From: Bacteroidaceae bacterium | Lineage (GTDB): Bacteria > Bacteroidota > Bacteroidia > Bacteroidales > Bacteroidaceae | Assembly: GCA_017631315.1 (NCBI GenBank) | Contig: JAGBTN010000007.1 | Coordinates: 166,392-230,391 of the forward strand | Reading direction: 5' to 3' | Length of the DNA: 64,000 nt | Part shown: positions 1 to 8,844 of the stretch, piece by piece | Layout: every line of letters begins with the position of its first letter | How positions within the stretch are numbered: the first letter of the stretch is position 1 | The notes under the pieces: generated by a model | The model's database searches: none | What the model saw: only the letters and a program-made list of their open reading frames with translations | What the model was told of the DNA's origin: nothing | Made by a program: the position numbers and the translations under genes

Positions 1-923
1 TCTTCCCGCTGATTCGCGTAGAAAAGATAAACGGATGCAATCCCGAAACAGTACGCGACCGCAGCCCCTTCGAGAACCTAACACCCCTCTTCCCCGACGA
101 AAAGTTCAAACTCTGCTCTGGCAAGAACGACTCTCTCTCTGCTCGAGTTGTCGATCTCTTCGCTCCTATCGGCAAAGGTCAGCGCGCTCTGATTGTGGCA
201 CAGCCTAAGACTGGTAAAACCCTCCTGATGAAAGACATCGCCAATGCCATCGCTGCTAATCACCCCGAAGCATATCTCATGATGCTCCTCATCGACGAAC
301 GTCCCGAGGAGGTTACCGATATGGCTCGAACCGTCAAAGCAGAAGTCATTGCCAGCACCTTCGACGAGCCTGCCGAACGTCACGTCAAGATAGCAGGCAT
401 CGTTCTGGAAAAAGCAAAGCGCATGGTAGAATGCGGACACGATGTAGTCATCTTCCTCGACTCCATCACACGTCTTGCACGTGCCTATAACACGGTATCA
501 CCTGCCAGTGGCAAAGTGCTCAGTGGTGGTGTTGATGCCAACGCATTGCACAAGCCAAAGCGTTTCTTCGGTGCTGCCCGTAACATTGAAAACGGCGGTA
601 GCCTGACCATCATCGCAACTGCACTTATCGACACCGGCAGCAAGATGGACGAAGTCATCTTCGAAGAGTTCAAGGGAACAGGCAACATGGAACTGCAACT
701 CGACCGCATGCTCTCCAACAAGCGTATCTTCCCTGCCGTCAACATTGTAGCCAGCAGCACTCGTCGCGACGACCTGCTTCAGGACAAGATGACACTCGAC
801 CGTATGTGGATTCTGCGCAAGTTCCTTGCCGACATGACACCCATCGAAGCAATGAACGAAGTGAAGTCCCGTCTCGAGAACACCGACAACAACGAGGAGT
901 TCCTCCTCAGCATGAACTCATAA
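1..923 (+). CDS. rho: Transcription termination factor Rho, C-terminal part (5' end outside window)
   Basis: Rho is the hexameric RNA-dependent ATPase that terminates transcription. The reading frame is open from the first in-frame codon at position 3, so the start lies outside the window; about 306 residues of the C-terminal half are visible. The Walker A motif AQPKTGKT is followed by a Walker B region ([14 protein letters not shown]), an arginine-rich segment after [14 protein letters not shown] and the [15 protein letters not shown] stretch that is typical of the Rho ATPase core. The N-terminal RNA-binding domain and any Bacteroidetes-type insertion cannot be seen. No strong intrinsic terminator follows the stop. 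The identification is secure because the whole ATPase core matches the family. Confidence 0.97.
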   Translation, partial: FPLIRVEKINGCNPETVRDRSPFENLTPLFPDEKFKLCSGKNDSLSARVVDLFAPIGKGQRALIVAQPKTGKTLLMKDIANAIAANHPEAYLMMLLIDERPEEVTDMARTVKAEVIASTFDEPAERHVKIAGIVLEKAKRMVECGHDVVIFLDSITRLARAYNTVSPASGKVLSGGVDANALHKPKRFFGAARNIENGGSLTIIATALIDTGSKMDEVIFEEFKGTGNMELQLDRMLSNKRIFPAVNIVASSTRRDDLLQDKMTLDRMWILRKFLADMTPIEAMNEVKSRLENTDNNEEFLLSMNS

Positions 924-1060
924 ACATATTGTAAACGCAACAAACGATATTATAGCACTATTAAGATATTAATCCCATAACCGACAAGCCTATGAAGTAA
1001 AACATCAAAGCACACCGACGAGAAATTAACATCCAATTATTCACTCGGCGATGCTAGCTC

Positions 1061-1088
1061 TTGACTTCTTTTAAAATTTAATTATAAC
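1061..1088 (+). promoter_or_regulatory. Candidate promoter of the BspA-like gene
   Basis: TTGACT at 1061-1066 is followed by 16 bases and TATAAC at 1083-1088. Read the Bacteroidetes way, it is TTG plus 19 bases plus TATAACCTG, a poor match to TAnnTTTG. It would start transcription just before the folded leader at 1111. Rest of 924-1060: nothing recognised. Confidence 0.4.
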
Positions 1089-1110
1089 CTGGACTTTACG
1101 TCCTTGTTCT

Positions 1111-1230
1111 CGTCCCAAGAAACCGCCAATTTCAAAACATATGAGAGCAAGCGACAAAGGTTCATGTCCTATGGGCGTGAACTGTTTTCGCTTTTCTATA
1201 TGTAGGGTGCTTGGCGGTACCTTGGGGACG
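1111..1230 (+). promoter_or_regulatory. Structured 5' leader RNA of the BspA-like gene
   Basis: Four nested pairings can be read by eye. CGTCCCAAG (1111-1119) pairs with CTTGGGGACG (1221-1230, one bulged G). ACCGCCAA (1122-1129) pairs with TTGGCGGT (1211-1218). AAGCGA (1149-1154) pairs with TCGCTT (1188-1193). GTTCA (1160-1164) pairs with TGAAC (1178-1182). Together they make a long, closed cis-element between the candidate promoter and the start codon. A further weak hairpin with a T-rich end (about 1227-1265) sits just before the ATG. A 13-codon ORF (1164-1205) lies inside the structure. I do not recognise a known riboswitch class. Confidence 0.6.
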
Positions 1231-1272
1231 GAAAAGCAGCAAAGCAGTTTTCGCCCTTTTCTTATTATTCAA

Positions 1273-3447
1273 ATGAAACAAAATTACATTAGACGCATCC
1301 TTTTGTGTCTTTGCTTGCTTGCAAGCCTCAATGCTTTTGCCTATGATGCACTGATTGACGGCATTTGTTACACGTTTTCTGGAGACAACGCAGAGGTGAC
1401 ATCTGGTAGTTATTATCGTGGCACTATCGTTATTCCTTCTTCTGTTACCTATGAAGGAAAAAAATATAGCGTAACAAATATAGGAAGCTCTGCATTCCGT
1501 AATTGCGTAGAGCTAACTTCTGTCACCATTCCCAACTCTGTGACTAGCATCGGAAACCATGCATTCTACAAATGCTCAGGCCTTACCTCTGTCACCATCC
1601 CTAACTCAGTAACGAGCATAGTGGACTATGCATTCAGAGATTGCACAAGACTTACTTCAATAACTATCCCCGACTCCGTGACAAACATAGGAAACGGTGC
1701 ATTCGAAGGTTGCATAGAACTAAAAACAATTGTGGTAGAAGACACTAATCCCTTCTTCGACTCACGCAATAACTGCAATGCGATTATCGAAAGTGCGACA
1801 AACACATTGATTGTCGGATGCAAAAATACCGTCATCCCCAATGATGTGTTAAGCATAGGTGAAGGTGCCTTTTGCGGGTGCTACTATTTAACTTCACTCA
1901 ATATCCCAGAGGGTGTAACGAGTATTGAAGATGGTGCTTTCCAGGAGTGCGAAAGTTTAATCTCCATTACCATTCCCAAGACAGTAATAAACATTGGAGA
2001 CTATGTCTTTTGCGATTGCATTGCTCTGACATCCATTAAAGTTGAAGCCGGCAATACAAATTATGACTCTCGCAATAACTGCAATGCCATCATTGAGACT
2101 GCTACAAATACGCTGCTTTCCGGTTGTAAAAATACAACTGTCCCCAATAGCATAACGAGTATTAAATGGGGTGCTTTTTCTGGTTGCTCTGAGTTAAACG
2201 CTATCAGTATTCCCAACAGTGTAACAAGCATTGGCGAAGATGCCTTTTATGGTTGTACAAACTTGACCGCTATCACGATTCCCAGCAGTGTAACAAGCAT
2301 CGGCGAAGCTGCCTTTAGCAAATGTTCAGGCTTGAGTACTATAATTATTCCAAATAGTATTATAGTTCTCGAGTCTTCAACTTTTAGTGGTTGCTCTAAT
2401 TTGAAAACTGTCACTATTGGAAATAGTGTTAAAAGTATTGAATCAAATGCATTCAAGGGTTGTATGAGCATTACTTCTATTGTCATCCCGAATAGTGTAA
2501 CAAGCATTGGTAGTAATGCCTTTGCGGATTGCACAGATATCGTCACTGTTACCATAGGTACTGGAGTTCAATCAATAGATAGCTATGCCTTCACCGGTGT
2601 ATCTCCCAAGAAAGTCATTTGGCTACCAAAAACACAACCAAGTGGTTATTCTAATTCAAAATTAAAAGGAATCGTCAACTATGTGCCCAACGAATCATAT
2701 TCTGGTCTTGATAATGTAGTGATTTATCCGTATTTGAACTCTATGTTTGAGGTAGATGGCGTAAAATACGTTCCTGTCAATCCTTCCCAACGCACTTGCG
2801 ATGCTATTGATTGTACATACAACGAATCGGCGAAGAACATCTCTGTTGGAGAATCCGTTACAAACAGAGGCGTCAACCTGACAATCAGGCAAGCAGCTCC
2901 GTACTTATGTTATGGGAACACATTTATGGAGAATGTAAAACTTGATTTTAAGGGCAATATCAACAACTCTGCTTTTGGTGGCTGTACAGACCTTAAGATT
3001 GTTACAATAGGCGATAACGTAACGGGTATCGGTGATTATGCTTTCTCCGGATGCAGCAGTCTGGACTATTTCCAATTTGGCAAAAGTGTAGCAACGATTG
3101 GGAAGGAAGCTTTCTCCGGCTGTGCGGCAATAACAGAACTCATCAGCTGCGCCGAGACTCCACCAGTTTGTGGCACCGATGCGCTGAACGATATTGATAA
3201 GTGGGTTTGTATGCTTAAAGTTCCAGAAGGACATGTTGCCACATATCAAGATGCCGCACAATGGAACGAATTCTTCTTCATGGAAGCATTCGACCCCGAC
3301 AGAATAAAGAGTATTGAAGCAGAACCATCTTCTGCAAACGAGGTGGGACAATTCGACTTGCAAGGTCGTCGCATTGATAAACTCGCGAAAGGCATCAGCA
3401 TCATCCGCCACTCAGACGGAACAACAAGAAAGGTTCTCATCAAGTAA
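1273..3447 (+). CDS. BspA-like leucine-rich repeat surface protein
   Basis: A secreted protein of 724 residues. The start at 1273 is chosen because it opens directly on a signal peptide (MKQNYIRRILLCLCLL, cleavage near AFA); the frame is open further upstream but that part overlaps the folded leader. The mature protein carries about 17 repeats of roughly 23 residues with the pattern IGxxAFxxCxxLTSVTIPNSVTS, the LRR_5/BspA type. Two repeats contain the inserted segment DSRNNCNAII. The C-terminus (FDLQGRRIDKLAKGI, ending KVLIK) resembles the sorting tails common on Prevotella surface proteins. BspA-type proteins are known for adhesion to host proteins and other bacteria; the ligand here is unknown. 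Confidence 0.9.
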   Translation: MKQNYIRRILLCLCLLASLNAFAYDALIDGICYTFSGDNAEVTSGSYYRGTIVIPSSVTYEGKKYSVTNIGSSAFRNCVELTSVTIPNSVTSIGNHAFYKCSGLTSVTIPNSVTSIVDYAFRDCTRLTSITIPDSVTNIGNGAFEGCIELKTIVVEDTNPFFDSRNNCNAIIESATNTLIVGCKNTVIPNDVLSIGEGAFCGCYYLTSLNIPEGVTSIEDGAFQECESLISITIPKTVINIGDYVFCDCIALTSIKVEAGNTNYDSRNNCNAIIETATNTLLSGCKNTTVPNSITSIKWGAFSGCSELNAISIPNSVTSIGEDAFYGCTNLTAITIPSSVTSIGEAAFSKCSGLSTIIIPNSIIVLESSTFSGCSNLKTVTIGNSVKSIESNAFKGCMSITSIVIPNSVTSIGSNAFADCTDIVTVTIGTGVQSIDSYAFTGVSPKKVIWLPKTQPSGYSNSKLKGIVNYVPNESYSGLDNVVIYPYLNSMFEVDGVKYVPVNPSQRTCDAIDCTYNESAKNISVGESVTNRGVNLTIRQAAPYLCYGNTFMENVKLDFKGNINNSAFGGCTDLKIVTIGDNVTGIGDYAFSGCSSLDYFQFGKSVATIGKEAFSGCAAITELISCAETPPVCGTDALNDIDKWVCMLKVPEGHVATYQDAAQWNEFFFMEAFDPDRIKSIEAEPSSANEVGQFDLQGRRIDKLAKGISIIRHSDGTTRKVLIK

Positions 3448-3531
3448 ACATCCTATAATAACGTCGGATATCCTTAATTGGGCCGTCACCAAAGCAAGTG
3501 TCGGTAATATTCGAGTACAGAGATGTCTGCA

Positions 3532-3619
3532 AATCACTCACAAGTAGTTGAAAAAGTTCTGCAGAGAAGTTCGCCAAGTTCTGCAGAAAAGTTGAAAAGC
3601 CATACGCGTGAACTCGTAA
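3532..3619. repeat. 22-bp repeat array A (about 4 units)
   Basis: Units start at 3532, 3554, 3576 and 3598. The second and third both begin AAGTTCTGCAGA and carry the palindrome CTGCAG at the same offset; the fourth carries ACGCGT. They resemble the last two units of the array at 33265-33374. The array fills most of the gap between the BspA-like gene and the terminator before folD; I see nothing else in 3448-3730. Confidence 0.6.
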
Positions 3620-3730
3620 AAATCCACACCCGCTTTTACAGAACCTCACTATGCGGGCTAAAGCGATACACTATTCGCACATGCCGGTTTGTTATGCTAT
3701 TTTGAGTTTTACCGGACAGCAATACAATAT

Positions 3731-3779
3731 TATACTATTAAGGCGTGCTCCTCCGATTGAAGCACGCCTTAATAGTATA
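3731..3779. terminator. Bidirectional intrinsic terminator
   Basis: A perfect 19-bp inverted repeat (left arm 3731-3749, right arm 3761-3779) with an 11-base loop and a GC-rich inner half (AGGCGTGCT). It sits between the converging BspA-like gene and folD and has A/T-rich ends in both directions, so it can serve both transcripts. Confidence 0.85.
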
Positions 3780-3797
3780 TTCCTTGCTCGATACTGC

Positions 3798-4673
3798 TCA
3801 ATAGTAAAGATGCTTACCTGCTGCAAGGGTGTTGAGCATGAGCATACAAATCGTCATAGGACCTACGCCACCGGGGACAGGAGTTATGTACGAGCATAGT
3901 GGCGCTACGTTGTCGAAGTCGACATCACCCGACAGGCGGAAGCCACTCTTCTTTGTTGCATCGGGCACACGGGTTGTGCCTACATCTATGACAACGACAC
4001 CTTTCTTCACCATGTCTGCCTTTAGGAAACCCGGCTGACCTATGGCTGCTATAATGATGTCTGCCTGAAGACATTCTTCCTTGAGGGTGTTGCTACGACT
4101 ATGGCAAACAGTCACTGTGCTGTCGCCATATTGTTTCTGCATCATTAACTGTGCCATCGGCTTGCCTACAATGTTGCTGCGACCGAGAATGACACACTTC
4201 TTTCCACTTGTCTCGATATTGTAACGGCGAAGCAGTTCAAGTATGCCTTTGGGAGTTGCACTGATATAACAAGGCAAACCGATTGCCATGCGTCCGACAT
4301 TGATGGGATGGAAACCGTCAACATCCTTCTTGTAATCGATGGCTTCTATGACTTTCTGCTCGCTGATGTGTTTGGGCAGAGGAAGTTGTACGATGAAGCC
4401 ATCTACTGATTCATCATTGTTCAATTTGTCGACTTCTGCAAGCAGTTGCTCTTCTGTGATGTCGTCTTCAAAACGAAGCAATGTGCTTTGAAAGCCACAG
4501 GCCTCGCATGCAAGCACTTTGTTGCGCACATAAGTCTCACTGCCGCCGTCGTGGCCGACGAGTATGGCTGCAAGGTGTGGACGCTTGCCTCCTTTAGAAA
4601 CGATGTCCTCTACTTCTGCTTTTATTTCTGCCTTGATGGTGGCAGCAGTCTGTTTTCCGTCTATCAGTTGCAT
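3798..4673 (-). CDS. folD: Bifunctional methylenetetrahydrofolate dehydrogenase / methenyltetrahydrofolate cyclohydrolase
   Basis: FolD interconverts 5,10-methylene-, 5,10-methenyl- and 10-formyl-tetrahydrofolate in the cytosol, with NADP as the usual cofactor. The 291 residues match the normal family length. The catalytic lysine region is YVRNK near residue 50, followed by the conserved QLPLPKHI, the Rossmann segment [13 protein letters not shown] and the C-terminal signature [10 protein letters not shown]. The gene starts 26 bases after the end of ffh on the same strand, so the two are probably co-transcribed. Transcription should end at the terminator at 3731-3779. Confidence 0.97.
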   Translation of the reverse strand: MQLIDGKQTAATIKAEIKAEVEDIVSKGGKRPHLAAILVGHDGGSETYVRNKVLACEACGFQSTLLRFEDDITEEQLLAEVDKLNNDESVDGFIVQLPLPKHISEQKVIEAIDYKKDVDGFHPINVGRMAIGLPCYISATPKGILELLRRYNIETSGKKCVILGRSNIVGKPMAQLMMQKQYGDSTVTVCHSRSNTLKEECLQADIIIAAIGQPGFLKADMVKKGVVVIDVGTTRVPDATKKSGFRLSGDVDFDNVAPLCSYITPVPGGVGPMTICMLMLNTLAAGKHLYY

Positions 4674-4699
4674 AACCGTTTATATTGATATCTGCTGGT

Positions 4700-6040
4700 T
4701 TACATTCCCGGCATACGGCCTTTCATCATGCTGGCCAGTTGCTGCATTTTGCTCTTGTCTGTTACCATCTTCATCATTTTGCGTGTCTGGTCGAACTGTT
4801 TGATGAGACGGTTCACTTCCTGAACATTGGTGCCCGAACCTTTGGCAATACGCATTCTGCGACTTGTATTGAGGCATTCGGGGTGAGTGCGTTCCTTGGG
4901 TGTCATGCTCAAGATAATGGCTTCGATGTTCTTGAAGGCATTGTCGTCGATGTCTATATCTTTGATGGCTTTGCCTACACCTGGTATCATGCCGGCCAGG
5001 TCTTTAAGGTTGCCCATCTTCTTTATTTGTTGTATCTGCTTGTAGAAGTCGTTGAAGTCGAACTGATTCTTCTGTATGCGCTTCTCCAGACGGCGTGCCT
5101 CTTCCTCGTCGTATTGCTCTTGTGCTCTTTCCACGAGCGAAACGATGTCGCCCATGCCGAGGATGCGGTCTGCCATACGGCTGGGATGGAACGGATCGAG
5201 TGCCTCCATCTTCTCGCCTGTACCGACGAACTTGATGGGTTTGTTGACAACGCTACGGATGCTCAATGCTGCACCGCCTCGAGTATCGCCGTCGAGTTTG
5301 GTGAGGACTACGCCCGTGTAGTCGAGACGGTCGTTGAATTCTTTTGCTGTGTTTACGGCATCCTGACCTGTCATTGCATCGACAACGAAGAGTATTTCGT
5401 CGGGCTGTACGGCATCGCGAATGTCTTGTATCTGCTGCATGAGTTCCTCGTCGATGGCCTGACGACCTGCTGTATCGACGATAAGCACGTCGTGTGCTTT
5501 GGCTTTGGCGTGTTGTATGGCATTCAGGGCAACGGCAACGGGGTCTGTTGCGCCTTCTTCCATATAGACGGGTACGCCTACTTGTTCGCCGAGGACACGC
5601 AGTTGTTCCATGGCTGCGGGACGGAAGGTGTCGCAGGCTGCAAGCAGAGGATTCTTGGCACGCTTTTCCTTGAGCAGTTTTGCCAGTTTGCCACTCATGG
5701 TTGTTTTACCTGCACCGTTCAAACCGGCCATAAGGATGATGGCTGGATGGCCTTTGAGGTTCATGTCGGTTGTCTCGCCGCCCATGAGTTCTGCCAGTTC
5801 GTCGTGCACGATTTTTACCATCAGTTGCTGTGGTTTGATGGCGGTCAGTACGTTTTGTCCGAGTGCTTTCTGCTTGACGGTATCGGTAAAGGACTTTGCA
5901 ACCTTGTAGTTTACGTCGGCATCGAGCAGGGCGCGACGTACGTCTTTCAGTGTTTCGGCGACATTGATTTCTGTAATCTTTCCTTCGCCTTTCAGTATCT
6001 TGAACGACCGTTCGAGGCGTTCGCTTAAGTTTTCAAACAT
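4700..6040 (-). CDS. ffh: Signal recognition particle GTPase Ffh
   Basis: Ffh binds signal sequences of nascent membrane proteins and delivers ribosomes to FtsY. The 446 residues show the N domain (about 1-95), the G domain with P-loop GLNGAGKTT, DTFRPAA, DTAGR and TKLDGDTRGG, and the methionine-rich M domain with the SRP-RNA-binding helix SRRMRIAKGSG. The P-loop reads NGAGKTT where many Ffh proteins have QGSGKTT. Length and order of domains are normal. It is the first gene of a probable ffh-folD unit. Confidence 0.98.
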   Translation of the reverse strand: MFENLSERLERSFKILKGEGKITEINVAETLKDVRRALLDADVNYKVAKSFTDTVKQKALGQNVLTAIKPQQLMVKIVHDELAELMGGETTDMNLKGHPAIILMAGLNGAGKTTMSGKLAKLLKEKRAKNPLLAACDTFRPAAMEQLRVLGEQVGVPVYMEEGATDPVAVALNAIQHAKAKAHDVLIVDTAGRQAIDEELMQQIQDIRDAVQPDEILFVVDAMTGQDAVNTAKEFNDRLDYTGVVLTKLDGDTRGGAALSIRSVVNKPIKFVGTGEKMEALDPFHPSRMADRILGMGDIVSLVERAQEQYDEEEARRLEKRIQKNQFDFNDFYKQIQQIKKMGNLKDLAGMIPGVGKAIKDIDIDDNAFKNIEAIILSMTPKERTHPECLNTSRRMRIAKGSGTNVQEVNRLIKQFDQTRKMMKMVTDKSKMQQLASMMKGRMPGM

Positions 6041-6088
6041 TGAAGTAATTTTCTATTTAACGATTTAGTATTTGCAATTTATATGGTT

Positions 6089-6679
6089 TCAGACGTTCAG
6101 GATTTGCTCTGCGAGTGGCATTACCACTTTGCTGAGCACTTTGTCGTTGAGGAAGTGTTCGCCTTCGAAGAGTTGCATACGGTCTTTTCCGTAGTGTTTC
6201 TGGAAATCGCCCTGGCAGTTGACGAGTTTGTCCTGTGTGCCGAAGAGTCCCCAGACCAAGGCTTTTTCGTTGGCATCGATGGCTTTGAAACTGTCCTTCT
6301 CTACCTGTTGGAACGCCTGAATCATTTGTTTGTCGACCTTAAACTCCGTTGCGCCGTCCTGTCGCTTATTGCGGAATTCGCGTCGTCCCAGGCCTCGGAA
6401 GGTGAGAAGGCGTGCCATGTGGAACGAGGGGTTGACCAGTATTCGTGGTATTCCTCTGAGTTGTTCGGCATAGAGGGCGCCCATGCTGGTGGCGACAATG
6501 AGGTCGGGGTGTTCCTCCGCTACGAGTGTTTTGAGGAACCCGATTGCCGTGATTGGCTCCACAGGCACGTCCGGACTGATTACCTGCACGCCTTTCGGAT
6601 AGAGGTGATTGCGCATCTGCGTAGCAGAACCTGTGCTGCCGGCAGAGGCAAAGCCGTGTATGTAGAGTACTTTTTTCAC
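6089..6679 (-). CDS. YqiA/UPF0227-like alpha/beta hydrolase
   Basis: A small serine hydrolase-like protein of 196 residues. The chosen start is the GTG at 6679, which opens on the first beta strand (KKVLYIHGFASAG); only two TTG codons precede it before an in-frame stop. The nucleophile elbow is ATSMGAL, and a C-terminal histidine is in GEHFLN, fitting the Ser-His layout of the YqiA esterase family. It lies 48 bases upstream of ffh and reads in the same direction. The substrate is unknown. A -7 box ends only 4 bases before the GTG, so the message may be leaderless. Confidence 0.8.
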   Translation of the reverse strand: MKKVLYIHGFASAGSTGSATQMRNHLYPKGVQVISPDVPVEPITAIGFLKTLVAEEHPDLIVATSMGALYAEQLRGIPRILVNPSFHMARLLTFRGLGRREFRNKRQDGATEFKVDKQMIQAFQQVEKDSFKAIDANEKALVWGLFGTQDKLVNCQGDFQKHYGKDRMQLFEGEHFLNDKVLSKVVMPLAEQILNV

Positions 6680-6683
6680 GCTG

Positions 6684-6691
6684 CAAAGATA
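6684..6691 (-). promoter_or_regulatory. Bacteroidetes -7 element, hydrolase gene
   Basis: TATCTTTG on the minus strand. No clear -33 TTG at the right distance. Its closeness to the GTG at 6679 implies a leaderless message if used. Confidence 0.45.
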
Positions 6692-6953
6692 CAACAATTA
6701 AATGAAAAGTGGAAAGTGTGAAGTGAAAATTTATGAGGAGAAGGCGTAGAACACCTGGACGAGGCAGTCAATTTGTCAAGTTTTTTCTTGATTTTCACCC
6801 CTTCCGCAGCAAAATTTTGCGTCAAACCCACGAAAGGGTCATCAGCAGGGCATTTTTAGCAATTTCTGTATCTTGCTGAAATACCAGTACTTAAGAGTGT
6901 TCCCAAATAAAGTCAGCACATAGAAATGGACAAAAAGGTATGCTAAATCATAG

Positions 6954-7085
6954 AATTTGACGTGTTTTGTCGCCCGGAAAGGGCAGTCGAATTCCAAAAC
7001 ATGACGTGTGAAGTTTGCCAACTCGACGAGTGGAGTTGCGAATCGCCCAACACCGAATGACCCAACACCCTGTTACAAATCGCAG
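6954..7085. repeat. Degenerate 22-bp repeat array J (up to 6 units)
   Basis: Unit starts fall at 6954, 6976, 6998, 7020, 7042 and 7064. The clearest are 6954 (AATTTGACGTGTTTTG), 6998 (AACATGACGTG) and 7020, which holds the palindrome ACTCGACGAGT. They resemble units of the arrays at 59335 and 11565. The phase is weaker than in other arrays. In the rest of the gap 6692-6953 I see no gene. Confidence 0.4.
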
Positions 7086-7153
7086 ATTTCAGCATGGCAA
7101 ACAAAAAAGTTGTCAGGATTTTTCCTCACACAAGGCTGCAGTTCCCTGCAAAC

Positions 7154-7199
7154 GAAGTGCCCCTGAAAAGCCGAAAAAACGACTCATCAGGGGCACTTC
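7154..7199 (-). terminator. Terminator hairpin after the winged-helix gene
   Basis: A perfect 13-bp stem (arms 7154-7166 and 7187-7199, GAAGTGCCCCTGA and its complement) lies 29 bases past the stop of the minus-strand gene, followed by a short T-rich stretch. Confidence 0.75.
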
Positions 7200-7227
7200 A
7201 AAACAGGCGTATTGCCCGATGTATTGC

Positions 7228-7428
7228 TTACTTCAAAGTAACAGTAACTACCTTGTCAGCCTCAGTTACTTCAACCTTGTCCTCGCGAAGCAACCAGCCA
7301 AGAGCCAGATAAAGATCCTTGTCGGTCTTAACCTTAGCAGCCTTCTTCAGGTCCTTTGTGTTCAGTGCGCCATTCTCGTTAAGGGCTGTCCATACGGCAC
7401 CAGCCAATGTTCCAACTACTGTTGTCAT
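7228..7428 (-). CDS. Small winged-helix protein (DUF2582-like)
   Basis: A 66-residue protein that matches the short Bacteroidetes winged-helix family once named DUF2582: the start MTTVVGTLAGAVWTAL, the motif NTKDLKKAAKV, and LGWLLREDKVEV leading into a final beta hairpin. The fold suggests DNA binding, but no target is known from the sequence. It is monocistronic, with its own promoter and terminator. Confidence 0.8.
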   Translation of the reverse strand: MTTVVGTLAGAVWTALNENGALNTKDLKKAAKVKTDKDLYLALGWLLREDKVEVTEADKVVTVTLK

Positions 7429-7494
7429 AATTTTAATTGATTCTATTGATTATTATTTACTTAATCAGTTCTATTCTTCTCTGATTTTCGCGTG

Positions 7495-7502
7495 CAAAGA
7501 TA
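7495..7502 (-). promoter_or_regulatory. Bacteroidetes -7 element, winged-helix gene
   Basis: TATCTTTG on the minus strand, giving an untranslated leader of about 60 bases. Confidence 0.65.
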
Positions 7503-7609
7503 CAACAATTCGTGTAATCAACACCATATTATAATATATTCTTTTATGCTATGTGGCATATTTTTGACATTTATCAAGAGGGAGATAGCCATTATTTCGA
7601 AAAAAAGTA

Positions 7610-7617
7610 TATCTTTG
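7610..7617 (+). promoter_or_regulatory. Bacteroidetes -7 element, lipoprotein-regulator unit
   Basis: TATCTTTG, about 45 bases before the start of the lipoprotein gene. No clear -33 TTG. Confidence 0.55.
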
Positions 7618-7661
7618 CCACTTCTTAACAGCAAAAAACCACCACAAAAAGGCCGTTTTAT

Positions 7662-8081
7662 ATGCAAATATACCACAAAAAACTGACCGCCTCCGTCGCA
7701 CTCTGCGCACTCATCGTATGCGGAGCCTGCAAGCAAGAAACAAAAGACGAGAAGTTCAAAAAAGACTTCGAACAGTTCACACTGAAAGAATGCCCTAAAG
7801 AAATAGACCTCTTCATACAGCTGGACAGCGCAAATTACGACATAAAAAGCCGAACACTCAACTACCATTACACCCTGGAAGAAGAGCTCGACCACGACAC
7901 CATCTACGACGAAAAGACAAAAGACCTCTTCCACGAAAACATACTGAAGAGCCTGAAAACCAGTATACAACTAAAACCCTACAAGGACGAAGGCATCACG
8001 TTCCGCTACATCTATCGCAGCAACACCACAGGCCAAACACTCCTGGAACTCACATTCACTGCCGAGCAATACAACAACTGA
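7662..8081 (+). CDS. Small putative lipoprotein of unknown function
   Basis: A protein of 139 residues that starts with a charged, then hydrophobic segment ending LIVCGAC, a weak lipobox with the acceptor cysteine at about residue 23. The mature part is charged and has no recognisable domain; EEELDHDTIYDEKTKDLF and the following region look like a mixed alpha/beta fold. The stop is 8 bases before the start of the winged-helix regulator, so the two are very likely one transcript. By context it might sense something at the envelope for that regulator or for the TonB receptor downstream; this is inference. Confidence 0.7.
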   Translation: MQIYHKKLTASVALCALIVCGACKQETKDEKFKKDFEQFTLKECPKEIDLFIQLDSANYDIKSRTLNYHYTLEEELDHDTIYDEKTKDLFHENILKSLKTSIQLKPYKDEGITFRYIYRSNTTGQTLLELTFTAEQYNN

Positions 8082-8089
8082 GCGCCTCC

Positions 8090-8803
8090 ATGCCAAACAT
8101 CATACACTACGCCGACCTGCAAGTCGATACAACAACACGACAAGCACTGCATTCGGGAAAAGAAGTAACACTCACCGATACCGAATACCGCCTGCTCCTC
8201 TACCTGCTCAGACACCAGGGCGTAGTGTGCCGACGCAACGAAATCATCGAAAACATCTGGGGAGAACGCTTCCACTACGACACCGGCACACTCGACGTCC
8301 ACCTCTCCTCGCTCCGACACAAACTCGGATGGACAAAAGAAGGCCCCATGCGAACCATTCGCGGCGTAGGCTTCATCCTGCCACACAAAGCATCAGAAAC
8401 AGGCATCATAAAGATAGATTCCTTCCTGCGCGAACTGCTTATGAGCCACGAAGAAGCACTGCGCCACAAAAACATACGCTGCTACCTCAGCCTAACACCC
8501 TTCGTCTACGAAATACAAGCCGACGAAAACATCCTGCAAGAAATCTTCTCCTCCATCTTCTCGTTGTTCCTGCAACACGCACCCGACAAAGCAAGATGGG
8601 AAATCACCTCACAACTCACCGTCCGCGAATACACCCTGACAGCAACATCGACAGGCTCATGCCCCGACTTTGCAGAAATAATCACCGCCAGACAACAAGC
8701 CGCATTCCTCGGCATCCCCATTCGAATGGGCAACAAACACACACCGGAAGGGCCTGTCATGGGCGTAGAACTCAGCATACCCATGGAGGTCAACGAATCT
8801 TAA
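8090..8803 (+). CDS. Winged-helix regulator fused to a degenerate histidine-kinase ATPase-like domain
   Basis: A protein of 237 residues with an unusual order of parts. Residues about 1-100 form an OmpR/PhoB-type effector domain (LTDTEYRLLLYLLRHQG, YDTGTLDVHLSSLRHKL, IRGVGFIL). There is no receiver domain. Residues about 105-235 resemble the ATPase end of a sensor kinase: a helix like DENILQEIFSSIFSLFLQHA at the N-box, then a final stretch GPVMGVELSIPM like the last strand of that fold. The asparagine expected in the N-box is missing, so ATP binding is doubtful. It lies 8 bases after the lipoprotein gene and directly before the TonB receptor. A regulator of that receptor is the simplest reading. 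Confidence 0.75.
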   Translation: MPNIIHYADLQVDTTTRQALHSGKEVTLTDTEYRLLLYLLRHQGVVCRRNEIIENIWGERFHYDTGTLDVHLSSLRHKLGWTKEGPMRTIRGVGFILPHKASETGIIKIDSFLRELLMSHEEALRHKNIRCYLSLTPFVYEIQADENILQEIFSSIFSLFLQHAPDKARWEITSQLTVREYTLTATSTGSCPDFAEIITARQQAAFLGIPIRMGNKHTPEGPVMGVELSIPMEVNES

Positions 8804-8815
8804 GGCAATCTTAAG
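8796..8815 (+). promoter_or_regulatory. Predicted OmpR-type operator (11-bp-period direct repeat)
   Basis: AATCTTAAG occurs at 8796-8804 and again at 8807-8815, a direct repeat with an 11-bp period, the geometry bound by PhoB/OmpR-type winged helices. The first copy overlaps the stop codon of the regulator gene. The second lies where a -33 box would sit for the -7 element at 8837. The second copy also forms the palindrome AATCTTAAGATT (8807-8818), so a dimeric palindrome binder is an alternative. Confidence 0.6.
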
Positions 8816-8836
8816 ATTAAAACAAGAAACTTGTCG

Positions 8837-8844
8837 TACCTTTG
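8837..8844 (+). promoter_or_regulatory. Bacteroidetes -7 element, TonB receptor gene
   Basis: TACCTTTG, 26 bases before the receptor start. No -33 TTG; the direct repeat occupies that place, which suits an activator-dependent promoter. Confidence 0.7.

Noticed and set aside
1141-1272. A 44-residue N-terminal extension of the BspA-like protein
   Set aside because: It is read from the folded leader, and the signal peptide begins at 1273.
4685-6028. A 447-codon open frame on the plus strand opposite ffh
   Set aside because: It is the antisense shadow of a clear Ffh gene; the translation is rich in C, H and F with no domain.
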